A DNA stretch of 41,636 nt. Origin: a bacterium. Its GTDB lineage: Bacteria > Verrucomicrobiota > Kiritimatiellia > CAIKKV01 > CAIYGI01. The stretch spans positions 1 through 41,636 of the forward strand of contig JANYBP010000122.1 in NCBI GenBank assembly GCA_025360745.1, in the 5' to 3' direction. Positions 1 to 7,921 of the stretch are shown one piece after another. A program made the translations under genes and the position numbers. Below the pieces are notes generated by a model. It saw only the letters and a program-made list of their open reading frames with translations. It did no database searches and had not been told where the DNA came from. The number at the start of each line of letters is the position of its first letter. The stretch's first letter is position 1.

Positions 1-88
1 TGCTGGTCAGTACGTCAAGTTTCATCCAAAACCGCGGCGAAAGTCGTTCCGACCTGCCATCCACGAGCATTTCGCCTTATGCCCGCGC

Positions 89-112
89 GGCGACGGAGGC
101 CCGTCGCCCTCC
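89..112 (-). repeat. REP-like GGAG hairpin, stem variant A
   Basis: Read on the minus strand: GGAG, arm GGCGACGG, loop GCCT, arm CCGTCGCC, 24 nt in all. It sits at the inner end of the left arm of the 1-261 palindrome. Confidence 0.85.
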
Positions 113-149
113 AAAAGGAAGAAAGAGAGATTGGCTGGAACGTTCTTCT

Positions 150-173
150 GGAGGGCGACGGGCCTCCGTCGCC
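150..173 (+). repeat. REP-like GGAG hairpin, stem variant A
   Basis: GGAG, arm GGCGACGG, loop GCCT, arm CCGTCGCC, 24 nt. It is the mirror partner of the copy at 89-112. Confidence 0.85.
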
Positions 174-261
174 GCGCGGGCATAAGGCGAAATGCTCGTG
201 GATGGCAGGTCGGAACGACTTTCGCCGCGGTTTTGGATGAAACTTGACGTACTGACCAGCA

Positions 262-321
262 ACCTCCGACCTCTGACCTCCGACCTCAGCTCTCCGCTCC
301 CCGCTCTCCGCTTTCGCTCTT
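262..321. repeat. Degenerate heptamer-period microsatellite
   Basis: Period-7 sequence: units of the form YGACCTC (CGACCTC, TGACCTC, CGACCTC) pass into CTCTCCG/CTCCCCG units. It fills the space between the palindrome and the stop codon of the PilX-like gene. It belongs to the wider set of period-7 tracts at 5095-5140, 6100-6148, 6218-6248, 19228-19260, 20672-20722 and 26793-26820. Confidence 0.7.
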
Positions 322-1413
322 TCACTGCAGCCAGCCGCCGACAACCACATCGGATGGCACCGCCGGATTCATGGGATCCCAGGCCGGGTAGTTGGTGGCG
401 TGCGTGTCCGCGCTGTTCTGAATATAGGTGTTTCCGCCGGAGATGATTCCGCCGTTGATGTTGAGGTTGTTTTGAACATTGACGTCCACCGTGGCATACA
501 AGACCCCGTTCAGGGTGGTATGATTACTGATGGTGATGGAGCCGGTGCTCAGTATGGAAGGCATATCGGATTTGCCGGCGAAACTCTGCTGGGTGAATTG
601 GTTGACGATGGTAACGTTTCCATTCACCACGATGGTGCCGGCGAAATTGCTGTTGTTTTTGATGGTCAAATTACCGTTGACGTACAGGATGCCGTTGGTT
701 GGCGACGCGATCGGCCTGCCGGATAGTGTCTGGGCGCCTTCCAGATAGGTCCCGCCGTCGATCGCCAACTGCCGGTAATTATCGAAATCGAAGTGCGGCA
801 GGGGAACAAAAACCTGGTAGGCTCTGACCACATTGGAGGTGGGACCTACTATCGCGCCGGTCGCGGTGGTCAGGCCGCTGACCGTGCCGTTGCCGCCCAG
901 AATGATGTTGCCGTTGGCATGCACGTCGCCGTTCATCGTGTAGGCGCCGGTGGAGAATGTGATCGAGCCGCCCGAGAACACGGCGCTATTGAGATTGTAG
1001 ATGCCATTCTGCTGTGTTTGGAACGAGCCCAGCAGTTCTAGAATCGTCCGGTTGGACTCGCCCTTGTAAATGCCATCGCTGGTGATCAACACATGACCGT
1101 TGGTGACTTTGGTCACCACATAGTAATTGCCATTGGTTAAAAAAGGCGCCGTATATGTTTTGGTCTGCCAATAGGAGTAGTTGGTTCCAAGTTTGGCGAG
1201 CATGTCGGCAACTCCGGCTTCCGCCACCGCCTGGGCCTGCGCATAATTGGCCCGGCGCTGGATGCGATAGATGGACTGTCGCGAGAGGGCGACCATGGTG
1301 GCGCCCGCCAGCATCAGAATCAGCGAAACACCGAGCACGGTGATCAGCGCTGAACCCGCCGTGCTTCCGGTGCGGCGCGGCGATTTCCGGGTATTGTGGA
1401 TGTGCGATTGCAT
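322..1413 (-). CDS. PilX-like pilus-assembly protein with repetitive beta C-terminus
   Basis: 363 aa. The N-terminus (about 20-75) has a short basic stretch, a hydrophobic helix (SALITVLGVSLILMLAGATM) and the amphipathic tail with AQAVAEAG that is typical of PilX_N minor-pilin assembly proteins, without the classic G/FTLxE cleavage site. The rest is rich in Asn, Gly, Thr and Ile with repeated VNGN/INGG turns (for example NGDVHANGNIILGGNG), suggesting a beta-helix exposed on the surface. The start is placed at the ATG at 1411-1413 because AAGG lies about 7 nt upstream; an upstream in-frame ATG at 1497 would run through the REP repeats. It is the last gene of the minus-strand operon 4945-322. 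A role in pilus or pseudopilus biogenesis is inferred from family and position. Confidence 0.75.
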   Translation of the reverse strand: MQSHIHNTRKSPRRTGSTAGSALITVLGVSLILMLAGATMVALSRQSIYRIQRRANYAQAQAVAEAGVADMLAKLGTNYSYWQTKTYTAPFLTNGNYYVVTKVTNGHVLITSDGIYKGESNRTILELLGSFQTQQNGIYNLNSAVFSGGSITFSTGAYTMNGDVHANGNIILGGNGTVSGLTTATGAIVGPTSNVVRAYQVFVPLPHFDFDNYRQLAIDGGTYLEGAQTLSGRPIASPTNGILYVNGNLTIKNNSNFAGTIVVNGNVTIVNQFTQQSFAGKSDMPSILSTGSITISNHTTLNGVLYATVDVNVQNNLNINGGIISGGNTYIQNSADTHATNYPAWDPMNPAVPSDVVVGGWLQ

Positions 1414-1466
1414 AACAACCTTGCTTTCCCGTTTATTCTTGGTTGAGCCGTTTGCGCAACTCCTGC

Positions 1467-1490
1467 GGACGACACGGAGGTCGTCCCTCC
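1467..1490 (-). repeat. REP-like GGAG hairpin, stem variant C
   Basis: Read on the minus strand: GGAG, arm GGACGAC, loop CTCCGT, arm GTCGTCC, 24 nt. The loop CTCC is complementary to the leading GGAG. Confidence 0.8.
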
Positions 1491-1524
1491 ATTGCATTTA
1501 AGAGGTCGTCCCTCCATTGCATTT
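1477..1524. repeat. Tandem 23-bp direct repeat, period 25
   Basis: Bases 1477-1499 and 1502-1524 are identical (beginning GAGGTCGTCCCTCC, ending TTGCATTT). The second copy contains only the last 14 nt of a variant-C hairpin (1502-1515), so the duplication split a REP unit. Confidence 0.9.
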
Positions 1525-1548
1525 GACCGGTCATTTTCTTTGTATTCT

Positions 1549-1572
1549 GGAGGGTCGGGCTCCGTCCCGACC
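1549..1572 (+). repeat. REP-like GGAG hairpin, stem variant B
   Basis: GGAG, arm GGTCGGG, loop CTCCGT, arm CCCGACC, 24 nt. It lies in the spacer between the PilX-like and PilW-like genes. A T-run at about 1592-1600 lies between it and the PilW-like stop codon. Confidence 0.85.
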
Positions 1573-1614
1573 GTTCTTGCGTGAGGTTTGAAAAGGCTTT
1601 TTTTTTAATTAACC

Positions 1615-3669
1615 TTATTTATTCGTGTTCAAAGGCCGGACTTCCATCACGCCCACCGCTGTATTGGTCGCGAAGGGGCCTTTCTTGAAAATCTCCATTT
1701 CGACCTCCAGGCCCTTGACGAAGGATTGTCCGTCCACCGTGGCGCTGACAATGCCGTAATCCGGGCCCTTGGAGAAATCGGTCTGCAGGTCCACCAGCCC
1801 CGTCGGCACGGTCCAGTCAATGGTGACATCGCGCAGAACCGCAGTCTGCGTATGGTCGCCGGTTAAGCCCGTGGCATCGATCGAAAACAAGGCTTCATAT
1901 TGAACGTAGCGCCCATGCGGGAGGCTCACGATGCTGTTGGACGTGTTGTTCTGGAAGTAGCCGATAGCCGGCTGCCAGGAACCACCGGCGTCACTCAAGT
2001 CCGGACTGTCGCCGCAGCGGACACGGAGGACCACGTTTCCATCCGGATACGGGTTGACTCTGGTCCAGTTGAGCGTTCGGTAAACGGGATCGGCAATGTG
2101 CGTGTCGAAAATACCGGAGCGGTACAGCCCATTGGATGGATAGCGCACTTCCAGGGCGGCCACGCCGATGAGTTTATTGTTCTGAAACCCGCCCATCGAG
2201 GACATGAATGTGACGTTGCTGTTGACCCAGGCACGGGCCTGGTTGTCGCTGGCCGAATGCAGGTCGAACTGGACCAGGTAAGTGTTGGTCCGGTTGATGA
2301 CGTAGTTTTGAACCCAATCGCTGTTAAGGTAGGTGCCCGCCGTAATTTTCCGCATGGAACCGTCGGAGAAGGTCAGATTGGCGGTCGTGCCCGCCATGGA
2401 ATTGCTGCCTGACGACTGCCGGGAGATTTTCGCGTTCTCGATGAATAGGTCGCTGTTAGCCCCGGCCGCGAACAGAACCCGCACCCATTCGCCGTTCATG
2501 GTGATCGCGGCGGCGGAATTGGTGCCCCCGTAAATAACGTTGACCACCGCCGGCGATGTATTCGTCACGGAAATGGAATCGATCGTGCCCTGCGTGCAGC
2601 CTTCCGCGGTCCAGTTGGTGCCCTTGTCCATCGAAATAACCACGTCGGGTATGAATGGACTGGCGGCGGTGAAACTGTCGTCGAGTTTGCGTGTGACGTT
2701 GCTGCTGAACACGCCCGGAGGGTTGTCGAAATTGGAGTCGCACCAGAGATCGTTCTGGACCACGAAGGTGATGCTGTTGCTGACGGCGGCGCCGCTGTAG
2801 GTCAGCTGGCAATTGCCGCTCCAGGTGGCCCCATTGCCGGACATGTTCTGGGCCGAGTTCGAACCGCCGGAAAGCGAATAGGAGTAGAAGGGGCTGGCCG
2901 GATGCGAGTTGGCGGGCAGGTAGATCTCGCCTTCGCGCGGGCTGGCGCTGGCGCTGAGTGATAACTTGTCGATGCCGATTTTGTAACCGGTGGTATTGGC
3001 GGCGTTGCGACCCTCGATGGTGAACTTCAGGTTGTGAACGCCGTTGCTGAGCACCGCGCTGCCCCAGTTGAAGGTGCCGGCCTTGCAGTAGGTTGGAGCA
3101 TAACCGTCGAATTTGATTTGCGGGGGCCGGATGCGCAACGTCACCAGATTCTGGAACACGACCTGTTCGGAAACGCTCTCGCCCGACATGCAGGCGTTGG
3201 TGCCCTGAACTACGCTGCGCAGTTGCGAGTAGAGCGCGCCGGGTGTGGCGTTGGTGTAGCGCGGACTGAAGACCGTGCGCCGCAACTGGTCAGGATCGCC
3301 AGGGAGCACATGATAGATGATCGTCTGGGTCCATTTGATTTTACCGGTATCGGGGTCCCGCAGGAGCAGGCCGTTGGTCGCCGTGGAGATCGGAAAACTG
3401 ATGGCGGTGTATTCGGCGGCGTTGGCGGGATAAAAGGACATCAAGCCTATGCCCACGCTGGAAAGGCGCAGATCCTGGCGGATGCGCGCCATGGCGCCTT
3501 CGAGGTCGATGTTGATCTCGTTTTTCACGGTCTCCGCATGCCAGGAGCGCATGCCGTAGAGGAACGTGGATAAAACGCCGGTAATGACCAGCACGGAAAT
3601 CACGGCGGCCACCAGCATCTCGACCAGTGTGAAACCCTTTGTCCGACCGTTATGGCGCATGGCGTACAT
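1615..3669 (-). CDS. Very large PilW-like minor pilin/adhesin
   Basis: 684 aa. The type IV prepilin signal is clear: a basic leader ends in KG, followed by FTLVEMLVAAVISVLVITG, with cleavage expected after Gly and Glu at +5. PilW proteins are usually about 300-400 aa; here some 550 further residues of beta-rich, Asn/Thr/Ser-rich sequence follow. The last quarter (LPHGRYVQYEALFS ... TAVLRDVTIDW) has the look of a beta-sandwich found in secreted bacterial proteins. The start at 3669 is preferred because AGGGG sits 7 nt upstream; the in-frame ATG at 3675 would leave almost no spacing. Eleven bases separate the PilV-like stop from this start. A tip-adhesin role is inference. Confidence 0.8.
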   Translation of the reverse strand: MYAMRHNGRTKGFTLVEMLVAAVISVLVITGVLSTFLYGMRSWHAETVKNEINIDLEGAMARIRQDLRLSSVGIGLMSFYPANAAEYTAISFPISTATNGLLLRDPDTGKIKWTQTIIYHVLPGDPDQLRRTVFSPRYTNATPGALYSQLRSVVQGTNACMSGESVSEQVVFQNLVTLRIRPPQIKFDGYAPTYCKAGTFNWGSAVLSNGVHNLKFTIEGRNAANTTGYKIGIDKLSLSASASPREGEIYLPANSHPASPFYSYSLSGGSNSAQNMSGNGATWSGNCQLTYSGAAVSNSITFVVQNDLWCDSNFDNPPGVFSSNVTRKLDDSFTAASPFIPDVVISMDKGTNWTAEGCTQGTIDSISVTNTSPAVVNVIYGGTNSAAAITMNGEWVRVLFAAGANSDLFIENAKISRQSSGSNSMAGTTANLTFSDGSMRKITAGTYLNSDWVQNYVINRTNTYLVQFDLHSASDNQARAWVNSNVTFMSSMGGFQNNKLIGVAALEVRYPSNGLYRSGIFDTHIADPVYRTLNWTRVNPYPDGNVVLRVRCGDSPDLSDAGGSWQPAIGYFQNNTSNSIVSLPHGRYVQYEALFSIDATGLTGDHTQTAVLRDVTIDWTVPTGLVDLQTDFSKGPDYGIVSATVDGQSFVKGLEVEMEIFKKGPFATNTAVGVMEVRPLNTNK

Positions 3670-3680
3670 GGTCATTCCCC

Positions 3681-4124
3681 TTACATGCCGGCGGTTAGCA
3701 GGGTGCTCAATTCCGCCGGTTTGGAACTCAGTACGTAGCTCACGCCGGCGGGATAGTTGACCTGCACCGTGATTTTGAGCAGATTTGGCGTTCCGTTGTA
3801 GACGGAGACGATCGTCGTTCTTCGATAGTTGCCCGAGGCGGCGATGGTGCCCTGGTCATCCACCGGGACCTGGTTTTCGTTCATCAGCAAAACGCTGGCG
3901 TAGTCGAATTCCGCGGCGCGCTGAATCCTGTTCCTCGCCACGTTCATGGCCTTGTAATAATCGCAGGCCAGTTGCTGCGAGCGTATGGAACTGATGGCCG
4001 AGTTCAGGAAAGCGACGCAGAAGATGACGAAGACGACGCTCGCAACCAGAACTTCGACCAGAGTGAAGCCACCCCTGGACCGGACACGCCTGTCTGTTCG
4101 CCCGAATTTTTGCATTCTCTTCAT
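3681..4124 (-). CDS. PilV-like prepilin
   Basis: 147 aa. A basic leader ending RSRGG precedes FTLVEVLVASVVFVIFCVAF, a textbook prepilin peptidase site and N-terminal helix. The small beta domain that follows includes VARNRIQRAAEFDYASVL, the segment with which PilV/GspI-type minor pilins usually continue. The start is chosen at 4124 because its ATG overlaps the stop of the DUF1566 gene as ATGA; the longer upstream reading frame merely overlays that gene. The gene probably acts with the PilW-like and PilX-like neighbours as the initiating complex of a pilus or pseudopilus. Confidence 0.85.
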   Translation of the reverse strand: MKRMQKFGRTDRRVRSRGGFTLVEVLVASVVFVIFCVAFLNSAISSIRSQQLACDYYKAMNVARNRIQRAAEFDYASVLLMNENQVPVDDQGTIAASGNYRRTTIVSVYNGTPNLLKITVQVNYPAGVSYVLSSKPAELSTLLTAGM

Positions 4125-4945
4125 TTTCCGCCACTGACAGGCCACACATACCAGATATTGATTTTTTCGTTGGGCTCCACATAGCCATCGGACAGATAAA
4201 TGAACCATGCGTAGTCCGTATTGAACTTGAACGCGACGGAGGTGCTCGACCAGTAGTATGACCCCGATTGGACGTCTGTGAATGGATCGTTCTCCGTCCA
4301 TTGCGCGACGCCCGATGCATTGCAGAGCGCGGGACTACTCTGGCCATAGTCGATCAGGCTGTGCATTTCACGCACATTCGGCAGCCGCCAATCGTTGGTG
4401 CCGCCATAGGTCAGGCCCGCGCAGTACGCGATCGCGTCGGACCAGGTCATCTGTCCGGCCAGGTTGGCATTCCGCGCCCATGTCAGTCCCGTCAGATTGT
4501 CCGTCACGCAGTTCGTTCCGTCCACCCCGGTGCCGACCGTAAATCTCGGATTCGGCCACACGGCCCCCTTGCTGTTCGCTCCGTCATCGCCCGCCTGATA
4601 GGCACCTGTCTGCCCCGTCTTCGGAGTTACCGCCATGGAATGCATCGGATTGGTGCTGCCCACTACGCGATAATAGACGCCCACCGGCGCCGTCAAAACG
4701 GCCTGCGAAGATTTTACGTCTTGCAAGGCCCGGTAAGAACCATCCCAAGGCGTGTTGGTGCCGGGAAGGTTCGGCTTGCACTCCACGGTGTAGTAAAGAT
4801 TGGAATTGACGTTAGTCCAAGTCACATAACCGTTTTGGAATGCCGTGACGACCAGGTTGTTGGTCTCATCCGCCATTGCCAGAAGACTACCCAATGCCCC
4901 CGCTGCCATGATCAGCATGACAGCGATTGCAGAATTGTTCTTCAT
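4121..4945 (-). CDS. Secreted DUF1566 (Lcl C-terminal domain) protein
   Basis: 274 aa. A signal peptide (MKNNSAIAVMLIMAAGALGSLLAMA) is followed by a short beta region and then a DUF1566/Lcl_C domain (about 155-274), recognised by DNLTGLTW, WRLPNVREMHSLID, YYWSSTS and the closing WPVSGG. Such domains occur in secreted and adhesin-type proteins, often beside pilin genes. It is the first gene of the operon and overlaps the PilV-like gene by 4 nt. A weak AAGGA lies about 12 nt upstream of the ATG. A function as a pilus-associated binding protein is inferred from the operon. Confidence 0.8.
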   Translation of the reverse strand: MKNNSAIAVMLIMAAGALGSLLAMADETNNLVVTAFQNGYVTWTNVNSNLYYTVECKPNLPGTNTPWDGSYRALQDVKSSQAVLTAPVGVYYRVVGSTNPMHSMAVTPKTGQTGAYQAGDDGANSKGAVWPNPRFTVGTGVDGTNCVTDNLTGLTWARNANLAGQMTWSDAIAYCAGLTYGGTNDWRLPNVREMHSLIDYGQSSPALCNASGVAQWTENDPFTDVQSGSYYWSSTSVAFKFNTDYAWFIYLSDGYVEPNEKINIWYVWPVSGGK

Positions 4946-5041
4946 AAGCTTCTATGTTCCTTTGGGGTCATTTTAGAAGCATTAATCATGCCGAAGCTTG
5001 TGCGTTTCGATTCTGTCGTTGTTCGTTGAATTACAGAACCT

Positions 5042-5070
5042 AATATATCACAGTTTTGCGATCTCTTTAA
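5042..5070 (-). promoter_or_regulatory. Putative sigma70-type promoter of the pilin operon
   Basis: On the minus strand: TTAAAG, 17 nt, TATATT, with an extended -10 TG one base upstream (TGATATATT). It lies about 97 nt before the DUF1566 start codon. The -35 match is modest; the extended -10 is the main support. Confidence 0.4.
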
Positions 5071-5131
5071 GAAACTTGAGAATCGGACTTCAAGACCCCG
5101 ACACCTGGCTTCGGGTTGCGGACCTCGGACT

Positions 5132-6058
5132 TCAGATCTCCGTATTCGCGGATGCCGCGGCGTCGGCCGCCGTGGGATCGTCGTCATCTTCGATCGCAAC
5201 GGCCTCGCGCAGGCGCCGGACGTGGGCCGTGAGGGTCTGGCCGCGGCGCTGGTGCAGCAGCAGGTCGCCGATGCGTTCCCGCGCCTCGTCGAGGGTCATG
5301 GGGCGGCCCGATTCGGAGTCCAGCTTGTGAATCAGGTGGTGGCCCAGCGGCGTTTCCACGATCTCGCTGAGCGCGCCGTCGGGCATTGCGAAGACGGTGG
5401 TGTCGAAGGCCGGTAGCGTGGCGCCGCGTTCGATCCAGCCCAGGCTGCCGCCGGTCTTGCGTCCGCTGGGGCATTCCGAATGGGCGGCCGCGAGATCGGC
5501 GAAGTCGGCGCCGGTTTCGAGGCGGTGCTTCAGGTCCAGCAGGCGCGAATGGGTGGTGGCTTTGTCGGCCTCCGAGGAGGTGGCGGGCTTGACCAGGATA
5601 TGGCGCACTTGTACGCGGTCGGGCGTGCGGTAGTCGGCTTGATGGGCCTCGAACCAGGCTTTGATTTCGTCGCCGGTGGGCGCGGCGGCTTTGGCGGTGA
5701 CACTGGCAACCAGCGCGTCGAGGCGTTTGCCCGTGCGAATGCTGTCGCGCAACGCCTCCATGGTCAAGCCCTGCTTGGCGGCCAGCGCTTTGAGATTAAG
5801 CTCGTTGCCGGCCTGCTTGAGCATGGCCTGATAACTTTTTTCCACCTCGCCCTCGTTGACCGCGATCTTGAGGGCGTTGGCCTCGTCGCGCAGCAGGCGC
5901 GCGCCGATCGCCTGATCGCGCGCCGCGCGCATCAGTTGCGGCATGCGGCGGCCGATCTCGGCCTTGGAAAGATGGTCCTTGTAGAACTGGATCAGGCGCT
6001 GGAGTTCCATCAGAATCGCGGCCTCGGGAAGTTCTTCTCCATTAATGCGCACGGACAT
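5132..6058 (-). CDS. Parvulin-type peptidyl-prolyl isomerase (PpiC/SurA-like)
   Basis: 308 aa. An N-terminal helical region resembling SurA/NifM chaperone domains (1-135) precedes a PpiC rotamase domain (about 155-260), with VQVRHILVK, ADFADLAAAHSECPSG, GGSLGWIERG and PLGHHLIHKLD. A helical tail ends in an acidic, Ala-rich stretch. There is no signal peptide or lipobox, so unlike SurA or PrsA it looks cytoplasmic, closer in layout to NifM-like proteins. AAAGGA lies about 10 nt before the ATG. It appears monocistronic, with period-7 repeat spacers on both sides. Confidence 0.85.
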   Translation of the reverse strand: MSVRINGEELPEAAILMELQRLIQFYKDHLSKAEIGRRMPQLMRAARDQAIGARLLRDEANALKIAVNEGEVEKSYQAMLKQAGNELNLKALAAKQGLTMEALRDSIRTGKRLDALVASVTAKAAAPTGDEIKAWFEAHQADYRTPDRVQVRHILVKPATSSEADKATTHSRLLDLKHRLETGADFADLAAAHSECPSGRKTGGSLGWIERGATLPAFDTTVFAMPDGALSEIVETPLGHHLIHKLDSESGRPMTLDEARERIGDLLLHQRRGQTLTAHVRRLREAVAIEDDDDPTAADAAASANTEI

Positions 6059-6094
6059 TTCGGGTGTTTCCTTTCAGTGTGAGAACAAAAAAAC

Positions 6095-6248
6095 AGGTGT
6101 TCGGTGTTCGGGAATTCGACATCAAACGGGTGTTCGGTGTTCGTGAACATCAAAAAATATCTTGGTGTTTGCTTCGTTTACGTGGTGAGTATTGCCTCCG
6201 AATAACCGTTAAGTTTTCTCCGAACACTGATCACTGAACACTGAACAC
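6095..6248. repeat. Heptamer-period microsatellite, GTGTTCG-type
   Basis: GTGTTCGGTGTTCG occurs twice (about 6102-6116 and 6132-6146), and the complementary form GAACACTGATCACTGAACAC lies at about 6220-6240. All have period 7. The tract fills the spacer between the nitrilase and the prolyl isomerase genes. Confidence 0.75.
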
Positions 6249-6250
6249 CT

Positions 6251-7105
6251 CTACTCAAGTTTCCCTGTCGCTCGCGGCGTCGTGACGGCCAGGCGCCGGT
6301 GCTTCAGCGCCGGCACCCGCGCGCGGGTTAATTTCAGCAGGGCGGGATCGAGCGTCACCAGGGTCACGTCCGCCGTATCTCCGGCCATGGCCAGGACTTC
6401 GCCCCAGGGGCCGATGGCGGCGCTGTGGCCGTAGCTTTCGACGCCGGTGACGGGGTTCGCGCCGCACTGGGCGGGGGCCGCGACGAAGGCCTGATTTTCG
6501 ATGGCCCGCGCCCGCAGCAGCACCTCCCAGTGATCGCGTCCCGTGCGCTGGGTGAAGTTGGACGGCACGCAGAGCAGGTGCGCGCCCTGCTCCGCGTAAT
6601 GACGGTAGAGTTCCGGGAAACGCAGGTCGTAGCAGATCGAAAGTCCGCAGCGCCAACCGGCGATCGCGGCCAGCACCGGTTGGTCGCCCGCGCGCCAGAG
6701 GTCGCTTTCGCGGATCGTGCGGCCGTCGTCGAGGCGGGCCTCGAAAAGGTGGATTTTGCGGTAGGCGGCCACGCGCGTGCCGCCGGGATCGAAAAGCAGG
6801 GCCGTATTGTAGAGGGCCTCGCCGGCCCGCTCGACCAGGCTTCCGACGAGCAGCCAGGCGCGCCGCGCGCGCGCCTGGGCGGCGAACCAGGCGGCCAGCG
6901 CCCCATCCAGCGGTTCGGCGATCGCGCGGTAATCGTCGTCCCCGCCGCGCATGGCGCAGACCTCGGGCAGGGCGATCAGGTCGCAGGCGCCGGCCGGCGG
7001 CAGTACGCTCTCGAGCCAATCGAGGTTGGCGCGGGATGCGCGACCCGCGTTGTTCTGGACCAGCGCCAGCCGCAGGGGCCGGTCGGGTATGGCCGACGAA
7101 TTCAT
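6251..7105 (-). CDS. Carbon-nitrogen hydrolase (Nit1/NIT2-like amidase)
   Basis: 284 aa, the normal size for a single-domain nitrilase-superfamily enzyme. The catalytic triad is visible: Glu48 in LPEVCA, Lys117 in YRKIHLFE and Cys158 in SICYDLRFPELYR. The SICYDLRFPELYR block and the RAxENQAFV segment are typical of the branch containing deaminated-glutathione amidase and omega-amidase, so repair hydrolysis of an alpha-ketoamide is the best guess; the substrate is not proven. The start at the ATG at 7105 is where homology begins; upstream codons in frame are low-complexity Arg/Pro read from tsaB. It is 47 nt downstream of tsaB. Confidence 0.85.
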   Translation of the reverse strand: MNSSAIPDRPLRLALVQNNAGRASRANLDWLESVLPPAGACDLIALPEVCAMRGGDDDYRAIAEPLDGALAAWFAAQARARRAWLLVGSLVERAGEALYNTALLFDPGGTRVAAYRKIHLFEARLDDGRTIRESDLWRAGDQPVLAAIAGWRCGLSICYDLRFPELYRHYAEQGAHLLCVPSNFTQRTGRDHWEVLLRARAIENQAFVAAPAQCGANPVTGVESYGHSAAIGPWGEVLAMAGDTADVTLVTLDPALLKLTRARVPALKHRRLAVTTPRATGKLE

Positions 7106-7152
7106 GCCGGCCAGTATGCCTTTTGGCCGCCCCGCCGTCCAAGGGAAGAATT

Positions 7153-7851
7153 TTATGGGAAGCGCGGCGGGACGGTGACGGCGGGGTGGAGGTAAACCGG
7201 CGTGAGCGGTTCCGAGGCGATGTCGTGCGCGCGGCGGGTCTGGACAAGTTGTCCGAGGCCGGCGGCGCTGGGACGGCGGGCGCCGCGCAGCCATACCCGG
7301 CCGGCGGTGGCGGCGGTGAGCAGTTCCGGGATGGCGTCGGCGTCGGGCGAGGCGACGGTCTCCACCTCCTGCGCGGCCAGTCGGCCGACCAGCGCGTCGG
7401 CATCGGGGAGCAGTTCCCATTCGCCGATATGTTCCGGACCGCCGTCGCGGCGGGCGAATACGCCCAGCCAGACGCGGCCGCGGCGAGCGTCACCGACGAC
7501 GGCGACGCGCCGCGCGGAGCTTTCGCGCAAGGCCGCGTCGGCGATCACGGCGGCGCTGCTGACGGCATGCACCGGCGCGCCGCCGGGCAGCGCCAGGCCT
7601 TGCGCCAGCGCCATGGACATGCGCAGCCCGGCGAAGCCGCCGGGACCGGCGCCCACGGCGAAAACGTCGAAGGCATCAGCCCGCAGGCCCGCCTCGTCGA
7701 GCAGTTTTCGCAGTTCTTCGAAAAGCGCCGCCCGGTGCGGACGGAGTTCGATCCAGTTGCGTTCCGCAACCAGCCGCGTTCCGTCGAGGATCGCGAGGCC
7801 GCCGTGATCGGTGGAATTTTCGATGGCCAGCAGGGGCATGGGCATGACCAT
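7153..7851 (-). CDS. tsaB: tRNA threonylcarbamoyladenosine biosynthesis protein TsaB
   Basis: 232 aa. It opens with the ASKHA-fold phosphate-binding strand (LLAIENSTDHGGLAIL) and has the TsaB signature VGAGPGGFAGLRMSMALAQGLAL, followed by the short C-terminal region of bacterial TsaB. TsaB is the scaffolding partner of TsaD in the t6A37 modification of ANN-decoding tRNAs. Three in-frame ATGs lie at 7851, 7845 and 7839 with no clear Shine-Dalgarno; the most upstream is given. It is transcribed divergently from the Gfo/Idh/MocA gene across a 70-bp spacer and probably with the downstream nitrilase. Confidence 0.9.
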   Translation of the reverse strand: MVMPMPLLAIENSTDHGGLAILDGTRLVAERNWIELRPHRAALFEELRKLLDEAGLRADAFDVFAVGAGPGGFAGLRMSMALAQGLALPGGAPVHAVSSAAVIADAALRESSARRVAVVGDARRGRVWLGVFARRDGGPEHIGEWELLPDADALVGRLAAQEVETVASPDADAIPELLTAATAGRVWLRGARRPSAAGLGQLVQTRRAHDIASEPLTPVYLHPAVTVPPRFP

Positions 7852-7921
7852 AACTGCAAAAGCTGCTGGCGCGCAAGCGAAAGGCGGCGTAGCCTGTGTC
7901 CGGGAAAGGGAGGCTGACGGA

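Larger units (their letters stand above)
1..261. repeat. Perfect inverted repeat, 113-bp arms
   Basis: Bases 1-113 and 149-261 are exact reverse complements, separated by a 35-nt spacer (114-148). Each arm carries one 24-nt GGAG-hairpin (89-112 and 150-173) at its spacer end and a GTCGTTCCGAC mini-palindrome further out. The left arm begins at the window edge, so the repeat may be longer. The same unit, diverged, recurs at about 8977-9265. The location just beyond the 3' end of the minus-strand pilin operon would let it act as a strong transcript-end hairpin, which is an inference. Confidence 0.95.
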
